Below the pieces are notes generated by a model that was not told the DNA's origin, did no database searches, and worked only from the letters and a program-made list of their open reading frames with translations. Both the position numbers and the translations under genes were made by a program. This document shows positions 26,459-34,913 of a stretch of DNA of 64,000 bases, piece by piece. This DNA comes from Granulosicoccus sp045106195. GTDB taxonomy: Bacteria > Pseudomonadota > Gammaproteobacteria > Granulosicoccales > Granulosicoccaceae. The stretch lies in NCBI GenBank assembly GCA_045106195.1, contig JBGCEH010000058.1:1-64000 (forward strand). Reading direction: 5' to 3'. Position 1 is the first letter of the stretch; every line of letters starts with the position of its first letter.

Positions 26459-26711
26459 GCGATATTCAAACCGGTCGCCGCTGTATTTCTCCAGGATCCT
26501 GATCCGGACTTTTGGCACGTGTACCGTGTCTTGCATCACGTAATTTACGGTCGCGCATTTACGAGATGCACTTCAAATAGAAGCACGCTATAGTATTTAA
26601 AAAGCACTAAAAAAGTGGTGGGAACGCCTTGATCACCAAGTCAAATGACCAACATGCCTCTTTCTGCCAGGGCTTGCTTAATACCTTATAGCCAAAGGAC
26701 AAATGCTAAAA

Positions 26712-28295
26712 ATGCGTACTAAGTATGAATTATTGGTCTCATTATCACGTTTTATTTTATTGACATTTACGCTTATTTCACCACTAGTGTATTCATTCAA
26801 CTCTGATACTGAAAGCTCACTCACATCGCTGACTGGAACAACAAACCTGCACACTGAGACCGTTCGCTCAACTACTGACAGCCTTATCGAACCCACAGCA
26901 TCAGTGCAGAATCCTGCACAGACACAAACCGCTTTTACGAACATCTATTTTAGCCGCAGTGCTGGCCACTTCAGTTACTCCGACGACGTTTTCCGGGGCA
27001 CAGCCGAACCCTACTACGCAAACGGCAAGTACATCAACAACAGCCAATGTGATAACAACGGTTGCTTGAAAACATCGTTTGGTGGTCGAGACAACGAAAC
27101 CATCACCGGCATGTCGGGCGGCTGGACCACCAGCTTCAATGTACCCAGAACCGCCGATATCACACTGACTCTGCGGTACAGGATTCGACAGCTAAGAGAC
27201 TTCGAACCCAATGAGTACACCGAAGCTCTGGTATCACTGGATGGTGAACTGGTTGGCCTGGCAGGTAAAGATTATCTGCGCCGGGTTCGTGGCGATGGCA
27301 ATGGAGGCGAAAACATAGATACCGGCTGGCGGTCAGCCACGCTCGATCTTGGCAGAGTGTCTAACGGTGCGCATACACTGACTGTGGGTGGTTTCAGTAA
27401 CAAGAAGACGGCCCGCAAGGAATATGCAACGGTCTGGTTTGACACCATCTCACTCAGCAGCTTGACCGCTGGCAATTCAAATAGTAGCGAAGACGATGAC
27501 GTTCGCTTCGGTGTGCTCGGCGATTTTGGAACCGACACCGAGGAGCACGAAGACGTAGCTAATGAGATGAGTACCTGGGAACTCGATTTCATCATCACGG
27601 TAGGCGACAACCGCTACGGCAACAGGTCCATGGACGATGTTATAGGTCAGTATTATTGTGGCTTTCTCGCTGATGTTAACGGAGGGCGCTATTGCCGCAA
27701 CGGAACCAGTAACGTCAACGCCTTTTTTCCAAGCCCGGGAAATCACGACTATGGCGACGGTGCTGGCATTGGTGAATATCTTGATTACTTCACCCTGCCG
27801 GGATCCAACATTGAGACTACCGGCACCTCTGGAACAGAGCTCTACTACGATTTTATCCAGGGTCCTGTCCACTTCTTTGCTATTGACAGTGAAGGCTCAA
27901 GATTTACCTCGCAAAAGGCCTGGCTGAAACGCGGGCTCGAAGCCTCCACGTCACCGTGGAAGGTGGTGTTCTTTCATCATCCGCCCTACTCTTCCTCCAG
28001 CTACCATGGCTCGAATACCAACATGCAATGGCCTTTTTCCGAATGGGGCGCCGATGTCGTGATCGGAGGGCATGACCACACATACGAGCGTATCGAGAGA
28101 GATGGTGTTATCTACTTCGTCAACGGTCTCGGGGGGCGCAGCCTTTACCGCATGGGCAACCCGTTACCGGGAAGCAGGGTACGCTATAACGGTGACAATG
28201 GCGCACAACGAATCACAGCCACGCCTACGAGAATGAAATTCGAATTCATAACGCGTACCGGCGTTATTGTAGATTCACGCAGTATATTCAAATAG
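26712..28295 (+). CDS. Secreted purple acid phosphatase-like metallophosphoesterase
   Basis: About 527 residues from ATG 26712 (an in-frame ATG lies at 26703). The signal peptide ends near residue 30. A beta-sandwich domain with carbohydrate-binding-like features (70-255; GGRDNETITGMSGGW, GLAGKDYLRR) precedes a calcineurin-like domain (265-520). All metal motifs are present: GDFG, GDNRYG, GNHDYGDG, FFHHPPY and GGHDHTYER, in the purple acid phosphatase arrangement, including the tyrosine after GDNR. Predicted to release phosphate outside the cell. Phosphate, membrane or polysaccharide substrates are all possible. Convergent with the next gene. Confidence 0.88.
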   Translation: MRTKYELLVSLSRFILLTFTLISPLVYSFNSDTESSLTSLTGTTNLHTETVRSTTDSLIEPTASVQNPAQTQTAFTNIYFSRSAGHFSYSDDVFRGTAEPYYANGKYINNSQCDNNGCLKTSFGGRDNETITGMSGGWTTSFNVPRTADITLTLRYRIRQLRDFEPNEYTEALVSLDGELVGLAGKDYLRRVRGDGNGGENIDTGWRSATLDLGRVSNGAHTLTVGGFSNKKTARKEYATVWFDTISLSSLTAGNSNSSEDDDVRFGVLGDFGTDTEEHEDVANEMSTWELDFIITVGDNRYGNRSMDDVIGQYYCGFLADVNGGRYCRNGTSNVNAFFPSPGNHDYGDGAGIGEYLDYFTLPGSNIETTGTSGTELYYDFIQGPVHFFAIDSEGSRFTSQKAWLKRGLEASTSPWKVVFFHHPPYSSSSYHGSNTNMQWPFSEWGADVVIGGHDHTYERIERDGVIYFVNGLGGRSLYRMGNPLPGSRVRYNGDNGAQRITATPTRMKFEFITRTGVIVDSRSIFK

Positions 28296-28482
28296 GACTT
28301 GCAAGAAACATTAGAGCGCCTGTTGAGCTGATGATCGACATTTATGTCAACCGCATGTCCTCACATCGGCCCGGCACAGTCACGTTGCAATATCCACATC
28401 GCGTTGTGCGTACGTGCTGTCGAAAGTCTTTCGATGGGCAGGGATGGGACTATTGCCTAACCGTCAGGACAAACAGATCGCA

Positions 28483-29559
28483 TTACTGTGCAAACGGCAC
28501 ATACTCACGACGTACCTCTTTCCACTGAAATACATTCGGGTCGTTGGCGTCGGCTATGAGCTTCAGCCAGCTGGATCTGACGCGTGAGGTGTTGGTAAAA
28601 AACTCAACGCCTTGCTGTACAACAATCTGGGTAATGTTACTGACCGGACTGACACCATAGTTACTGAACCAGGCAACGCCTTCGTCTACCCGAAACCTGT
28701 GATTGTCACCACTCACAACCAATACAGGCCGGCTGAACGCTTCTGCCTGTATTGATAATTCTGTAACAAATTCTCTGAAGCCTCCAAAAAGCGCCTCGTT
28801 AAATTCATCCTGCATTTTCCACATATCAGCATGAAGAAACAGTGCCACTCCTGCAGACTGGTTCTGCATGGCGCGACTGAAAATACCACGCATCCACGCA
28901 ATATTTGCTGCGTTGCGTCTTCCGTACTCAGAAGATCCCATGCTGGTTTGCTCTGCAGCACCAGGTATGCCTGCACCGCTTATCAGATTGTTATTGGTAC
29001 CAACGACATGAAGCGTGGCAAAGACAATTCCTTCCTCTTCCCACAATTGATTTTCAGGATAAGACGGCTGTGCCTCAACCTGCTTGCTGGCACCTCCGGA
29101 GGACATGCCTGGTACCGAAAAGAATATTTCTCGTACCTTGCTCAGTCGCTCTTCAGGATCAAAGGATCCTGCGCTGGGCCGGTCACAATCTGTCCACTCG
29201 TTGTCACCGATGGAGTAGATAAGAGGCTCATCAAAGGTCTGAAACAGGTTGTAGACGTTTTGCAGACTAGCGTCGGTACAAGGCGTGGCACCGGCCTTGA
29301 TGTCTCCGACGTGAACCGAGAAATTCACATCTGGATCGGCGTTGATGGATGCAACCAGCTCGGGAAACTCGGCGATGTCTTCAGGCTGATAGGGAGCATC
29401 ACCCAAGACTCCGATAACGACAGAGTTTTCGTTGATGACGAAGGCAGCCGAATTATCAGCCACATCCGAACAGGCTGCAATACTGAGGAGGAACGGCAGC
29501 AACAGGAACTCGCGAAAAGGAAAGTGCTTATCGATCTTCAGGGGGCGTCGTGATGGCAT
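28483..29559 (-). CDS. Divergent metallophosphoesterase-like lipoprotein
   Basis: About 358 residues from ATG 29559 (a TTG at 29565 is possible). The N-terminus is a lipoprotein signal with lipobox LLSIAAC near residue 28. The mature part has a calcineurin-like pattern with altered motifs: VLGDAPY, VHVGDIKAG, SIGDNEWTDC, LFLHADMW and VSGDNHRFR, where the last replaces the usual GHxH. The metal site is thus only partly conserved and activity is uncertain. It is convergent with the purple acid phosphatase gene, so two secreted phosphoesterase-type proteins stand side by side. A CRP-like site lies about 190 bp upstream of its start. Confidence 0.75.
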   Translation of the reverse strand: MPSRRPLKIDKHFPFREFLLLPFLLSIAACSDVADNSAAFVINENSVVIGVLGDAPYQPEDIAEFPELVASINADPDVNFSVHVGDIKAGATPCTDASLQNVYNLFQTFDEPLIYSIGDNEWTDCDRPSAGSFDPEERLSKVREIFFSVPGMSSGGASKQVEAQPSYPENQLWEEEGIVFATLHVVGTNNNLISGAGIPGAAEQTSMGSSEYGRRNAANIAWMRGIFSRAMQNQSAGVALFLHADMWKMQDEFNEALFGGFREFVTELSIQAEAFSRPVLVVSGDNHRFRVDEGVAWFSNYGVSPVSNITQIVVQQGVEFFTNTSRVRSSWLKLIADANDPNVFQWKEVRREYVPFAQ

Positions 29560-29565
29560 TTTCAA

Positions 29566-30125
29566 GAGTGTGGGTATGCAGTTAACACAGAGTCTATCTT
29601 CGCGGGTGACTGAAAAATGCCGAAGCAGACACGTTTGCCGCGATGGATTCAGGAGTCGAGTTCTTATTCAGACTGATGGTAATAAATAGACATTGGCGAA
29701 GGTACAAACGAACCGGAATAGTCATGATTCTTCACACATCCGCTTAAATTTGTGATAATCGTCACATTATGACTTCGCTAAATTGACACACTCCAGCATT
29801 CGAACCCACGTTCCCAGCGTCAGAGGCCGGATTTCATCAAACCGTATGATACCAATGCATAGCTGAAACTCTATAGCAATGAGGCAGGAGACACGGATTA
29901 CCCAGGGTAAGAATGCGAAACGACGGACACAATCAACACTAGCTTGCCAAGCAGCAGAATCAGTCATTGCTTACTGGGCACCGGCTATGTGGAGGCATCC
30001 CTTTTCACATTGACAGTGATTGGGATATCGGCCGTGCATGTCAAATCAATCCGCCAGCGTTACTCGCTTTATTGCAACAAGGTTGCCGGCACTCATCAGA
30101 AACACTGCCCGGACTTTATGTCTGG
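29566..30125. other. Intergenic region, about 560 bp
   Basis: Between the phosphoesterase-like lipoprotein gene and the amphi-Trp gene. Apart from a CRP-type palindrome at 29751-29766, I see no gene with credible start signals. Short frames on both strands (for example 29767-29967 minus) have no ribosome binding site and no familiar sequence. Confidence 0.45.
29751..29766. promoter_or_regulatory. CRP/Vfr-type binding site
   Basis: TGTGA-TAATCG-TCACA is a perfect match to the CRP half-sites with the six-base spacer, and it is flanked by AT-rich sequence (AAATT before, TTATG after) as in strong sites. It lies about 190 bp upstream of the start codon of the minus-strand phosphoesterase-like lipoprotein gene, which would be the nearest target. 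No promoter boxes could be fixed with confidence. Confidence 0.5.
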
Positions 30126-30350
30126 CTAGCTGGCGGGGTGATCCCATTTGATCTGGAATTCAATTTCCTCTTCGCCATCAGAGCGTTCATGTTCGATACT
30201 GAAAGCTGCGCGCACAGGGACATAGATACGTTCACCGGCAATTTGTATTTCAAACTGCTCATCAGCCTCAATGCAATCTGCAAGGCGCCTGAGCTTCTCG
30301 ATAAACTCCTTGTTGGAGTAGGTCTTTTCAAGGTCTCTCTCTGACTTCAT
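30126..30350 (-). CDS. Amphi-Trp domain protein
   Basis: 74 residues, complete. It matches the amphi-Trp domain family: a start like MKSERDLEKTYSNKEF, the helix FIEKLRRLADCIE, a beta part with FEIQIAGERIYVPV, and an acidic stretch closing with the family's terminal FQIKW. Function is unknown; members are small soluble proteins found in bacteria and archaea. A strong Shine-Dalgarno, AGAGAG, precedes ATG 30350 by a few bases. Confidence 0.85.
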   Translation of the reverse strand: MKSERDLEKTYSNKEFIEKLRRLADCIEADEQFEIQIAGERIYVPVRAAFSIEHERSDGEEEIEFQIKWDHPAS

Positions 30351-30542
30351 GACGGTCGCTCTCTTTAAGGGAAATTAGCACAATACTCTGCTGCAAAGTC
30401 TACCATCCGAAGCTCGTTCGAATGATTCATTAAGCCACCAACTCGTCATGGAAGAAATACTCAAAGCCATACCCTTCCACCTGCGTATTGCCGTGGCAAG
30501 CGGAAACAAAGACTGGCACTGCAATAAAGCCGTAAAGGATAG

Positions 30543-31943
30543 TTACTGCTGCCCGACAGTCCGGCATACACCATTGTCATAGTCGCCAACTTCACGAATC
30601 ACCTCATTACTTGACGGTTCGGTACGGACACCCGTTACGAGCTGATTAATCACTCGACGGATCAAGCTATCCAGTCGCGTCACGATATAGCAATTTATTT
30701 CGGGCTCATCGTGTGGGTTCCCCACGCCCGAGTCGTCAGTCAGAAACAGATAGCGACTGTTGGTCAGTGCGGCCATGGAACGCATCAGGTACTCCGCATC
30801 TTCAGCGACACCGCTGGCAGCCAACGGCACGATATGTATCTGCCTCGAACGGGCAGCCAAAGCCGATGCCCAGGTAGCGTTAACACGATCACTGTGCGGT
30901 GGTGCATCAGCCACCAGCAGAGAGACCCTGGCACTTTGCTCACGCCAGTCAAACGTCAAGGCCTCAGCCAAGGCCTGGTCCATGGCTTCCGGGTAGTCGC
31001 CACCACCATCGAAGGTCTCTGCGTTCAGAGCCGACTGCATGTCAGCCAGATTATCGGTAAAAGGATAACTGCGAACTACATATTGATCTCCGACATCCCG
31101 ATACACCACAAGGCCTGTACGGATGGACACCTGCGGATTGGCATTCCGCACACTGTTGAGAATCGAGCTTAGCTCGGCTTGCAGATAACTCAACTCATCA
31201 CCCATGCTGGCAGTCGTATCGATAACAAGTTGCAGATCCAGCTGGTTATTGGCTACACCAGGAGTATCAAGCACGAAGTCAAGTTGTCTTTGCTGCCCGA
31301 TACTGTCGAGAGATACCGTTTGCATGATGGAAACATCGCCCAGCCTGTCGCTGATCCGCAAGGTGAACTCAGCAGCAAGACCATCCAGATCTTCGTAAAG
31401 GTAAGTGATGCCATTGGCAGGCGTCATCAGCGTGCCAGTTGTCTCCCCCTGAGTGTCCAGGATTGCGATGTTAGCGCCTGCAAAAGGATTACCACTACTA
31501 TCCTTGATGATCACCGCTATTCTTTGGGACAAATCGAGGCGCGGGATATTGGTTTGCGCTCGTACGTTCTGCAGGAAATTGTCGCTGTACCGCTCATACA
31601 GTGATGGATTGAGTTGATCATCATAATCGCCGGCTGTCAGCGTACCGGGCTGAATGCTCACAGGAGGTTCCGGCTGCGGTAAAGAGGGCTCTACCGGAGA
31701 TGTTGCCACACCGCTCGGCGCTGCCTCCGCCGCTGGAGCGCCATCGGATAACGTATCGGAATCCGATGACACATCACTCCCCACACCCGGAACAGACGCA
31801 GCCCCCTCGCCGGGCAATGCCTCGCCACCCACTGGCCCCCTTACCGGAGAGCCGGCTCCGGCGAGCACGGAACTGTCACTAGAGTCGCCGCATGCCGAAA
31901 GCAACAATGAACAAGCCATCAAGACACAAAGTTGAATTTTCAC
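30543..31943 (-). CDS. VWA-domain lipoprotein
   Basis: About 466 residues from GTG 31943, which has AAGAA upstream and gives a proper lipoprotein signal with lipobox LLLSAC; the open frame runs further up to 32048 but that part does not look like a signal. After the Cys comes a 100-residue low-complexity linker rich in Gly, Ser, Pro and acidic residues. A small beta-sandwich (about 130-230; PRLDLSQRIAVIIKD) leads into a von Willebrand A domain (235-440). The MIDAS motif is DTTASMG near 247 with later DGGGDYPEA and VADAPPHSD, so metal-dependent binding is plausible. Ligand unknown. Divergent from the LysM gene. Confidence 0.82.
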   Translation of the reverse strand: MKIQLCVLMACSLLLSACGDSSDSSVLAGAGSPVRGPVGGEALPGEGAASVPGVGSDVSSDSDTLSDGAPAAEAAPSGVATSPVEPSLPQPEPPVSIQPGTLTAGDYDDQLNPSLYERYSDNFLQNVRAQTNIPRLDLSQRIAVIIKDSSGNPFAGANIAILDTQGETTGTLMTPANGITYLYEDLDGLAAEFTLRISDRLGDVSIMQTVSLDSIGQQRQLDFVLDTPGVANNQLDLQLVIDTTASMGDELSYLQAELSSILNSVRNANPQVSIRTGLVVYRDVGDQYVVRSYPFTDNLADMQSALNAETFDGGGDYPEAMDQALAEALTFDWREQSARVSLLVADAPPHSDRVNATWASALAARSRQIHIVPLAASGVAEDAEYLMRSMAALTNSRYLFLTDDSGVGNPHDEPEINCYIVTRLDSLIRRVINQLVTGVRTEPSSNEVIREVGDYDNGVCRTVGQQ

Positions 31944-32304
31944 AAAGATTCTTATTATTTGGGATATTAAACCCAATAATAACCCTACCAATGAGTCTCT
32001 GTCAATTGAACAGCTCACACATTGTTTGTAAGCAATAGATAATCCCATTCATGGATTGCTACCAGACAGCGCATACCCGACACGATCAACCGACATTACA
32101 AACCACGTCGGCGTTCGACAACATGATGCGCAACTGATCTTGTTCCATGAAAGCGCTGTACGAGACACCCGACGTGCTCTTCAGACATGAGAATGGATGC
32201 GAGGGCGAAGCTGCGGCAGGTCGCAAATTCGGTTAGGGTAGCTATGCAATGACAATCTGGAAATTTCCAGAAGCTGGCAATAGCTTCTGGCGGGAGCAAC
32301 TACA
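31944..32304. other. Divergent intergenic region, 361 bp
   Basis: Promoter-bearing region between the VWA lipoprotein gene (leftward) and the LysM/solute-binding gene (rightward). It contains a near-palindrome CTGTCAATTGAACAG around 32000 and the overlapping hairpins at 32257-32290. No coding frame is convincing. Confidence 0.5.
32257..32290 (+). promoter_or_regulatory. Mutually exclusive hairpins in the leader of the LysM/solute-binding gene
   Basis: A 14-bp perfect palindrome CTGGAAATTTCCAG (32257-32270) shares its right arm with a second perfect 9-bp inverted repeat, CCAGAAGCT (32267-32275) and AGCTTCTGG (32282-32290), loop GGCAAT. Both cannot form at once. The second stem ends two bases before the Shine-Dalgarno GGGAG (32292-32296) of the gene starting at 32305. 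It could be an operator or an RNA switch that affects ribosome access; this is inferred from geometry only. Confidence 0.45.
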
Positions 32305-33333
32305 TTGAAATTTGGCTGTTTAATGCTGTTCACTCTAGCCGCCTGGGTTTTATCACCAGCCGCCTCGGCTCAATCAGTCGTTTGCGATTCAATTTACATG
32401 GTGCAACGAGGCGACTCTCTGACAAAAATCGCGCTCCGCGCCTACGGCAGAATTGAGGCCTATCAGGCTATTTTTGACTACAACCCTGGCATTGTGACCA
32501 ATCCGAATGTGTTACCCGCCGGTGTCGGCGTGTACATTCCATGTATTGACGGCGAACTGGCAAATTCTCCTGCAGACAAGCTACCCAGCCTGCCACAAAC
32601 CACTTCAGGCAACCTCAAGATCCTGACCGGCTCGGAATACCCGCCCTACGTCGATAAAGGTCTGCCAAACGGCGGGTTCAGTGTCGAGCTCGTCGAACGG
32701 GCATTGCTACAGAATGGGGGCGCGGCAGACTATCGCCTTGATGTCATTAATGATTGGGAGGCACACCTTAAGCCCTTGTTATCTGATGGTGCATACCAGC
32801 TGGCATTTCCCTGGTTCCAGCCGGATTGCACTGCGCGCGATTCACTGGGCGAAAGCTCTATATGGCGCTGTGACAATCTGCGTTTCTCCGAGCCACTGCA
32901 CGAAGTCGTTGTCTCGTTCTACTCACGTCCTGATATCGCCAACTCAATTGCCACTGCCAAGGATATGCAAGGCTTGAGAATCTGTCGGCCCCGCGGCTAC
33001 TTCACTCACGATCTGGAGGCCATGGGATTGGTCCCAGAAAACTACGTTCGAGTCGCGGCTGCCAATCCGACTGACTGCTTCGAACAGCTAATGCAAGGTG
33101 AAGTAGACATTGTCACGGTCAACGCCGACACCACTGACAAGATCCTTACCAATCTGGATATACATGACCAAGCGAGCGAACTACTGGATTTTGCCAACAT
33201 ACAAACTCTGCATGTTGTTGCCATGAAGACCGATCCACAAGCAAGGGTTAATCTGCTGAGATTGAACCAGGGCCTGCGAGCACTGAAACGCAGCGGCGAC
33301 TACCGACAGATAGCCAATACACATTTGCGATAA
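32305..33333 (+). CDS. LysM domain fused to a family 3 solute-binding domain
   Basis: 342 residues, exported: signal peptide 1-23 ending SAASAQS. A LysM domain follows (30-80): VQRGDSLTKIALRAYG and VLPAGVGVYIPC. The rest (105-340) is a periplasmic binding protein type II fold of the SBP_bac_3 kind, from LKILTGSEYPPYVDKGLPNGGF onward, with paired cysteines. The start is TTG 32305, supported by GGGAG eight bases upstream; ATG 32323 is the alternative. LysM should hold the protein on peptidoglycan, so this is more likely a sensor or scavenger than a normal transporter component. No permease gene is nearby. Ligand unknown, though SBP_bac_3 proteins mostly bind amino acids. Confidence 0.85.
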   Translation: MKFGCLMLFTLAAWVLSPAASAQSVVCDSIYMVQRGDSLTKIALRAYGRIEAYQAIFDYNPGIVTNPNVLPAGVGVYIPCIDGELANSPADKLPSLPQTTSGNLKILTGSEYPPYVDKGLPNGGFSVELVERALLQNGGAADYRLDVINDWEAHLKPLLSDGAYQLAFPWFQPDCTARDSLGESSIWRCDNLRFSEPLHEVVVSFYSRPDIANSIATAKDMQGLRICRPRGYFTHDLEAMGLVPENYVRVAAANPTDCFEQLMQGEVDIVTVNADTTDKILTNLDIHDQASELLDFANIQTLHVVAMKTDPQARVNLLRLNQGLRALKRSGDYRQIANTHLR

Positions 33334-33399
33334 CGGAACGCGCCTGTCGTCACAGGGAAGTTGTCTCCGGCACCTCCCCTGTGCCAGATATTTCAGCAG

Positions 33400-33675
33400 C
33401 TACTGGCTGGGAGGCACATACCCTTCAGGCTTGGTGAATTCATCACTGAACAGAAATTTCTCCATCTCCTCTTCAAGGAACTTGCGTGCCTTGGGATCAA
33501 CCGGCGTCAGACGATACTCGTTGATCAGCATAGTCTGATGCGATACCCAGCTCTGCCAGGCCTCTTGTGAAATATTCAGATAAATTCGCTTACCCAGATC
33601 ACCGGGGTACGTGGGTCGTTCAAGGCCCGGGGCCTCTTTATCAAGCTTTACGCATTGCACCATGCGGGTTGTCAC
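33400..33675 (-). CDS. yggX: Fe(2+)-trafficking / oxidative damage protection protein YggX
   Basis: 91 residues. Family landmarks: the single conserved Cys near residue 8, RPTYPGDLGKRIYLNIS near 20, and SWVSHQTMLINEYRLTP near 42. YggX protects iron-sulfur proteins from oxidation and mobilises iron. The GTG start at 33675 overlaps the mutY stop codon as GTGA and places the Cys at the family position; the internal ATG 33663 would lose four residues. Coupling to mutY, itself an iron-sulfur enzyme, is the usual gammaproteobacterial arrangement. Confidence 0.94.
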   Translation of the reverse strand: MTTRMVQCVKLDKEAPGLERPTYPGDLGKRIYLNISQEAWQSWVSHQTMLINEYRLTPVDPKARKFLEEEMEKFLFSDEFTKPEGYVPPSQ

Positions 33676-34739
33676 AGCAACTCTCCTACCAGTTTATTCA
33701 GAATTTTCGACACCGGTGCGGCAACGCCACCCGGAAACTGATCACCGTTATACCAGACCCGTTCAGCGGTCTCCAGAATTCCGGTATCCGATACTTCAAC
33801 ATTCAGTGCCTGTACGTCGATGTCAAGGTGATAATGACTGAACGTATGCCGAAATCTGGCCACACTGAACGGGGTGTCAACAGCTATCAGACCCACAGTT
33901 TCCAGCCAGGGCAGCACATCATGGACGGTGGCGACCTCCGGCAAACTCCACAATCCACCCCAGATGCCTGAAGGTGGACGCTTCTGTAGCAGCACGGCCG
34001 CGTCTCTATTGCTTATCTTCAACATCACCGTACTTTTCACAGGTATCTGTTTTTTAGGCTTTTTTCCCGGATATCTCGCTATCTCTCCAGACGCAAAAGC
34101 CTGGCAATCTGACGCCAGAGGGCATCTGTCGCAGGCAGGCCTGCTACGGGTACACAAGGTTGCCCCCAGATCCATCATGGCCTGATTGAAGTCGGCCGTA
34201 CGCACCTCTGGCGTATACCGTGTCGAAATATCCCACAAGTGGCTCAGTACAGCGGTACTGCCGGGCCAGCCGTCAACCGCACGATATCGCGCCAGCACAC
34301 GTTTGACATTACCGTCCAGGATAGCGTGACTCTGGCCCAAAGAGAGACTGAGGATAGCGCCGGCGGTGGATCGTCCGATACCCGGCATTTGCACAAGCAG
34401 CTCTACGTCATCGGGCAACTGCCCGTTGTGTTCGGCGAGTGCAATCTTTGCGCATTTGTGCAGGTTCCTGGCACGCGCGTAATATCCCAGCCCCGACCAA
34501 TGCGCCAACACTTCATCCTCAGGCGCCTCTGCCAGAGCCTGAAGATCAGGAAAGCGATTCATGAACTTCTCGTAGTACGGAATGACCGTGGCAACCTGTG
34601 TCTGTTGCAACATGATTTCCGACACCCACACACGGTAGGGTGTCTTGTTCTGTTGCCATGGCAGATGCTTGCGACCGTGCACATCAAACCACTCGAGCAC
34701 GGCTTGGGCAAAGCGGTCGGGGTTGGAAATATCAGACAA
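33672..34739 (-). CDS. mutY: Adenine DNA glycosylase MutY
   Basis: 355 residues. Removes adenine mispaired with 8-oxoguanine. Visible features: LPWQ and VSEIMLQQTQVATV (catalytic Glu) near residue 45, helix-hairpin-helix MPGIGRSTAGAILSL near 120, the catalytic Asp in ILDGNVKRVLAR near 140, and the 4Fe-4S cluster Cys-x6-Cys-x2-Cys-x5-Cys in CTRSRPACDRCPLASDC near 200. A C-terminal NUDIX-like 8-oxoG recognition domain completes it (230-355). The start is TTG 34739; no internal Met before the conserved part exists. It lies between the asmA-like gene and yggX on one strand. Confidence 0.96.
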   Translation of the reverse strand: MSDISNPDRFAQAVLEWFDVHGRKHLPWQQNKTPYRVWVSEIMLQQTQVATVIPYYEKFMNRFPDLQALAEAPEDEVLAHWSGLGYYARARNLHKCAKIALAEHNGQLPDDVELLVQMPGIGRSTAGAILSLSLGQSHAILDGNVKRVLARYRAVDGWPGSTAVLSHLWDISTRYTPEVRTADFNQAMMDLGATLCTRSRPACDRCPLASDCQAFASGEIARYPGKKPKKQIPVKSTVMLKISNRDAAVLLQKRPPSGIWGGLWSLPEVATVHDVLPWLETVGLIAVDTPFSVARFRHTFSHYHLDIDVQALNVEVSDTGILETAERVWYNGDQFPGGVAAPVSKILNKLVGELL

Positions 34740-34913
34740 GATTCAATGAACTCGGGTGTGAGGAGTTAACAACCGGAGAATACAGAAAAAAAGTACACAT
34801 CCAGATAGCTGTTTCTCCGCCTAAGGCACCGTCAAATCACTGCACCTGAACAAGATCACCCGGTAGTGTAACGGTCACAGAGTCCGGCTTGCGCCCGGTG
34901 GCCCTCAATAAGC

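Noticed and set aside
29767..29967. 66-codon minus-strand frame
   Set aside because: No start signals and no recognisable sequence; it begins past the CRP-like site only by chance.
30450..30588. 46-codon plus-strand frame starting MEEILKAIPF
   Set aside because: No Shine-Dalgarno and it runs into the end of the VWA lipoprotein gene on the other strand.
31995..32015. CTGTCAATTGAACAG as a LexA box
   Set aside because: The spacing between CTG and CAG is nine, not ten, and neither neighbouring gene has a DNA-repair role.
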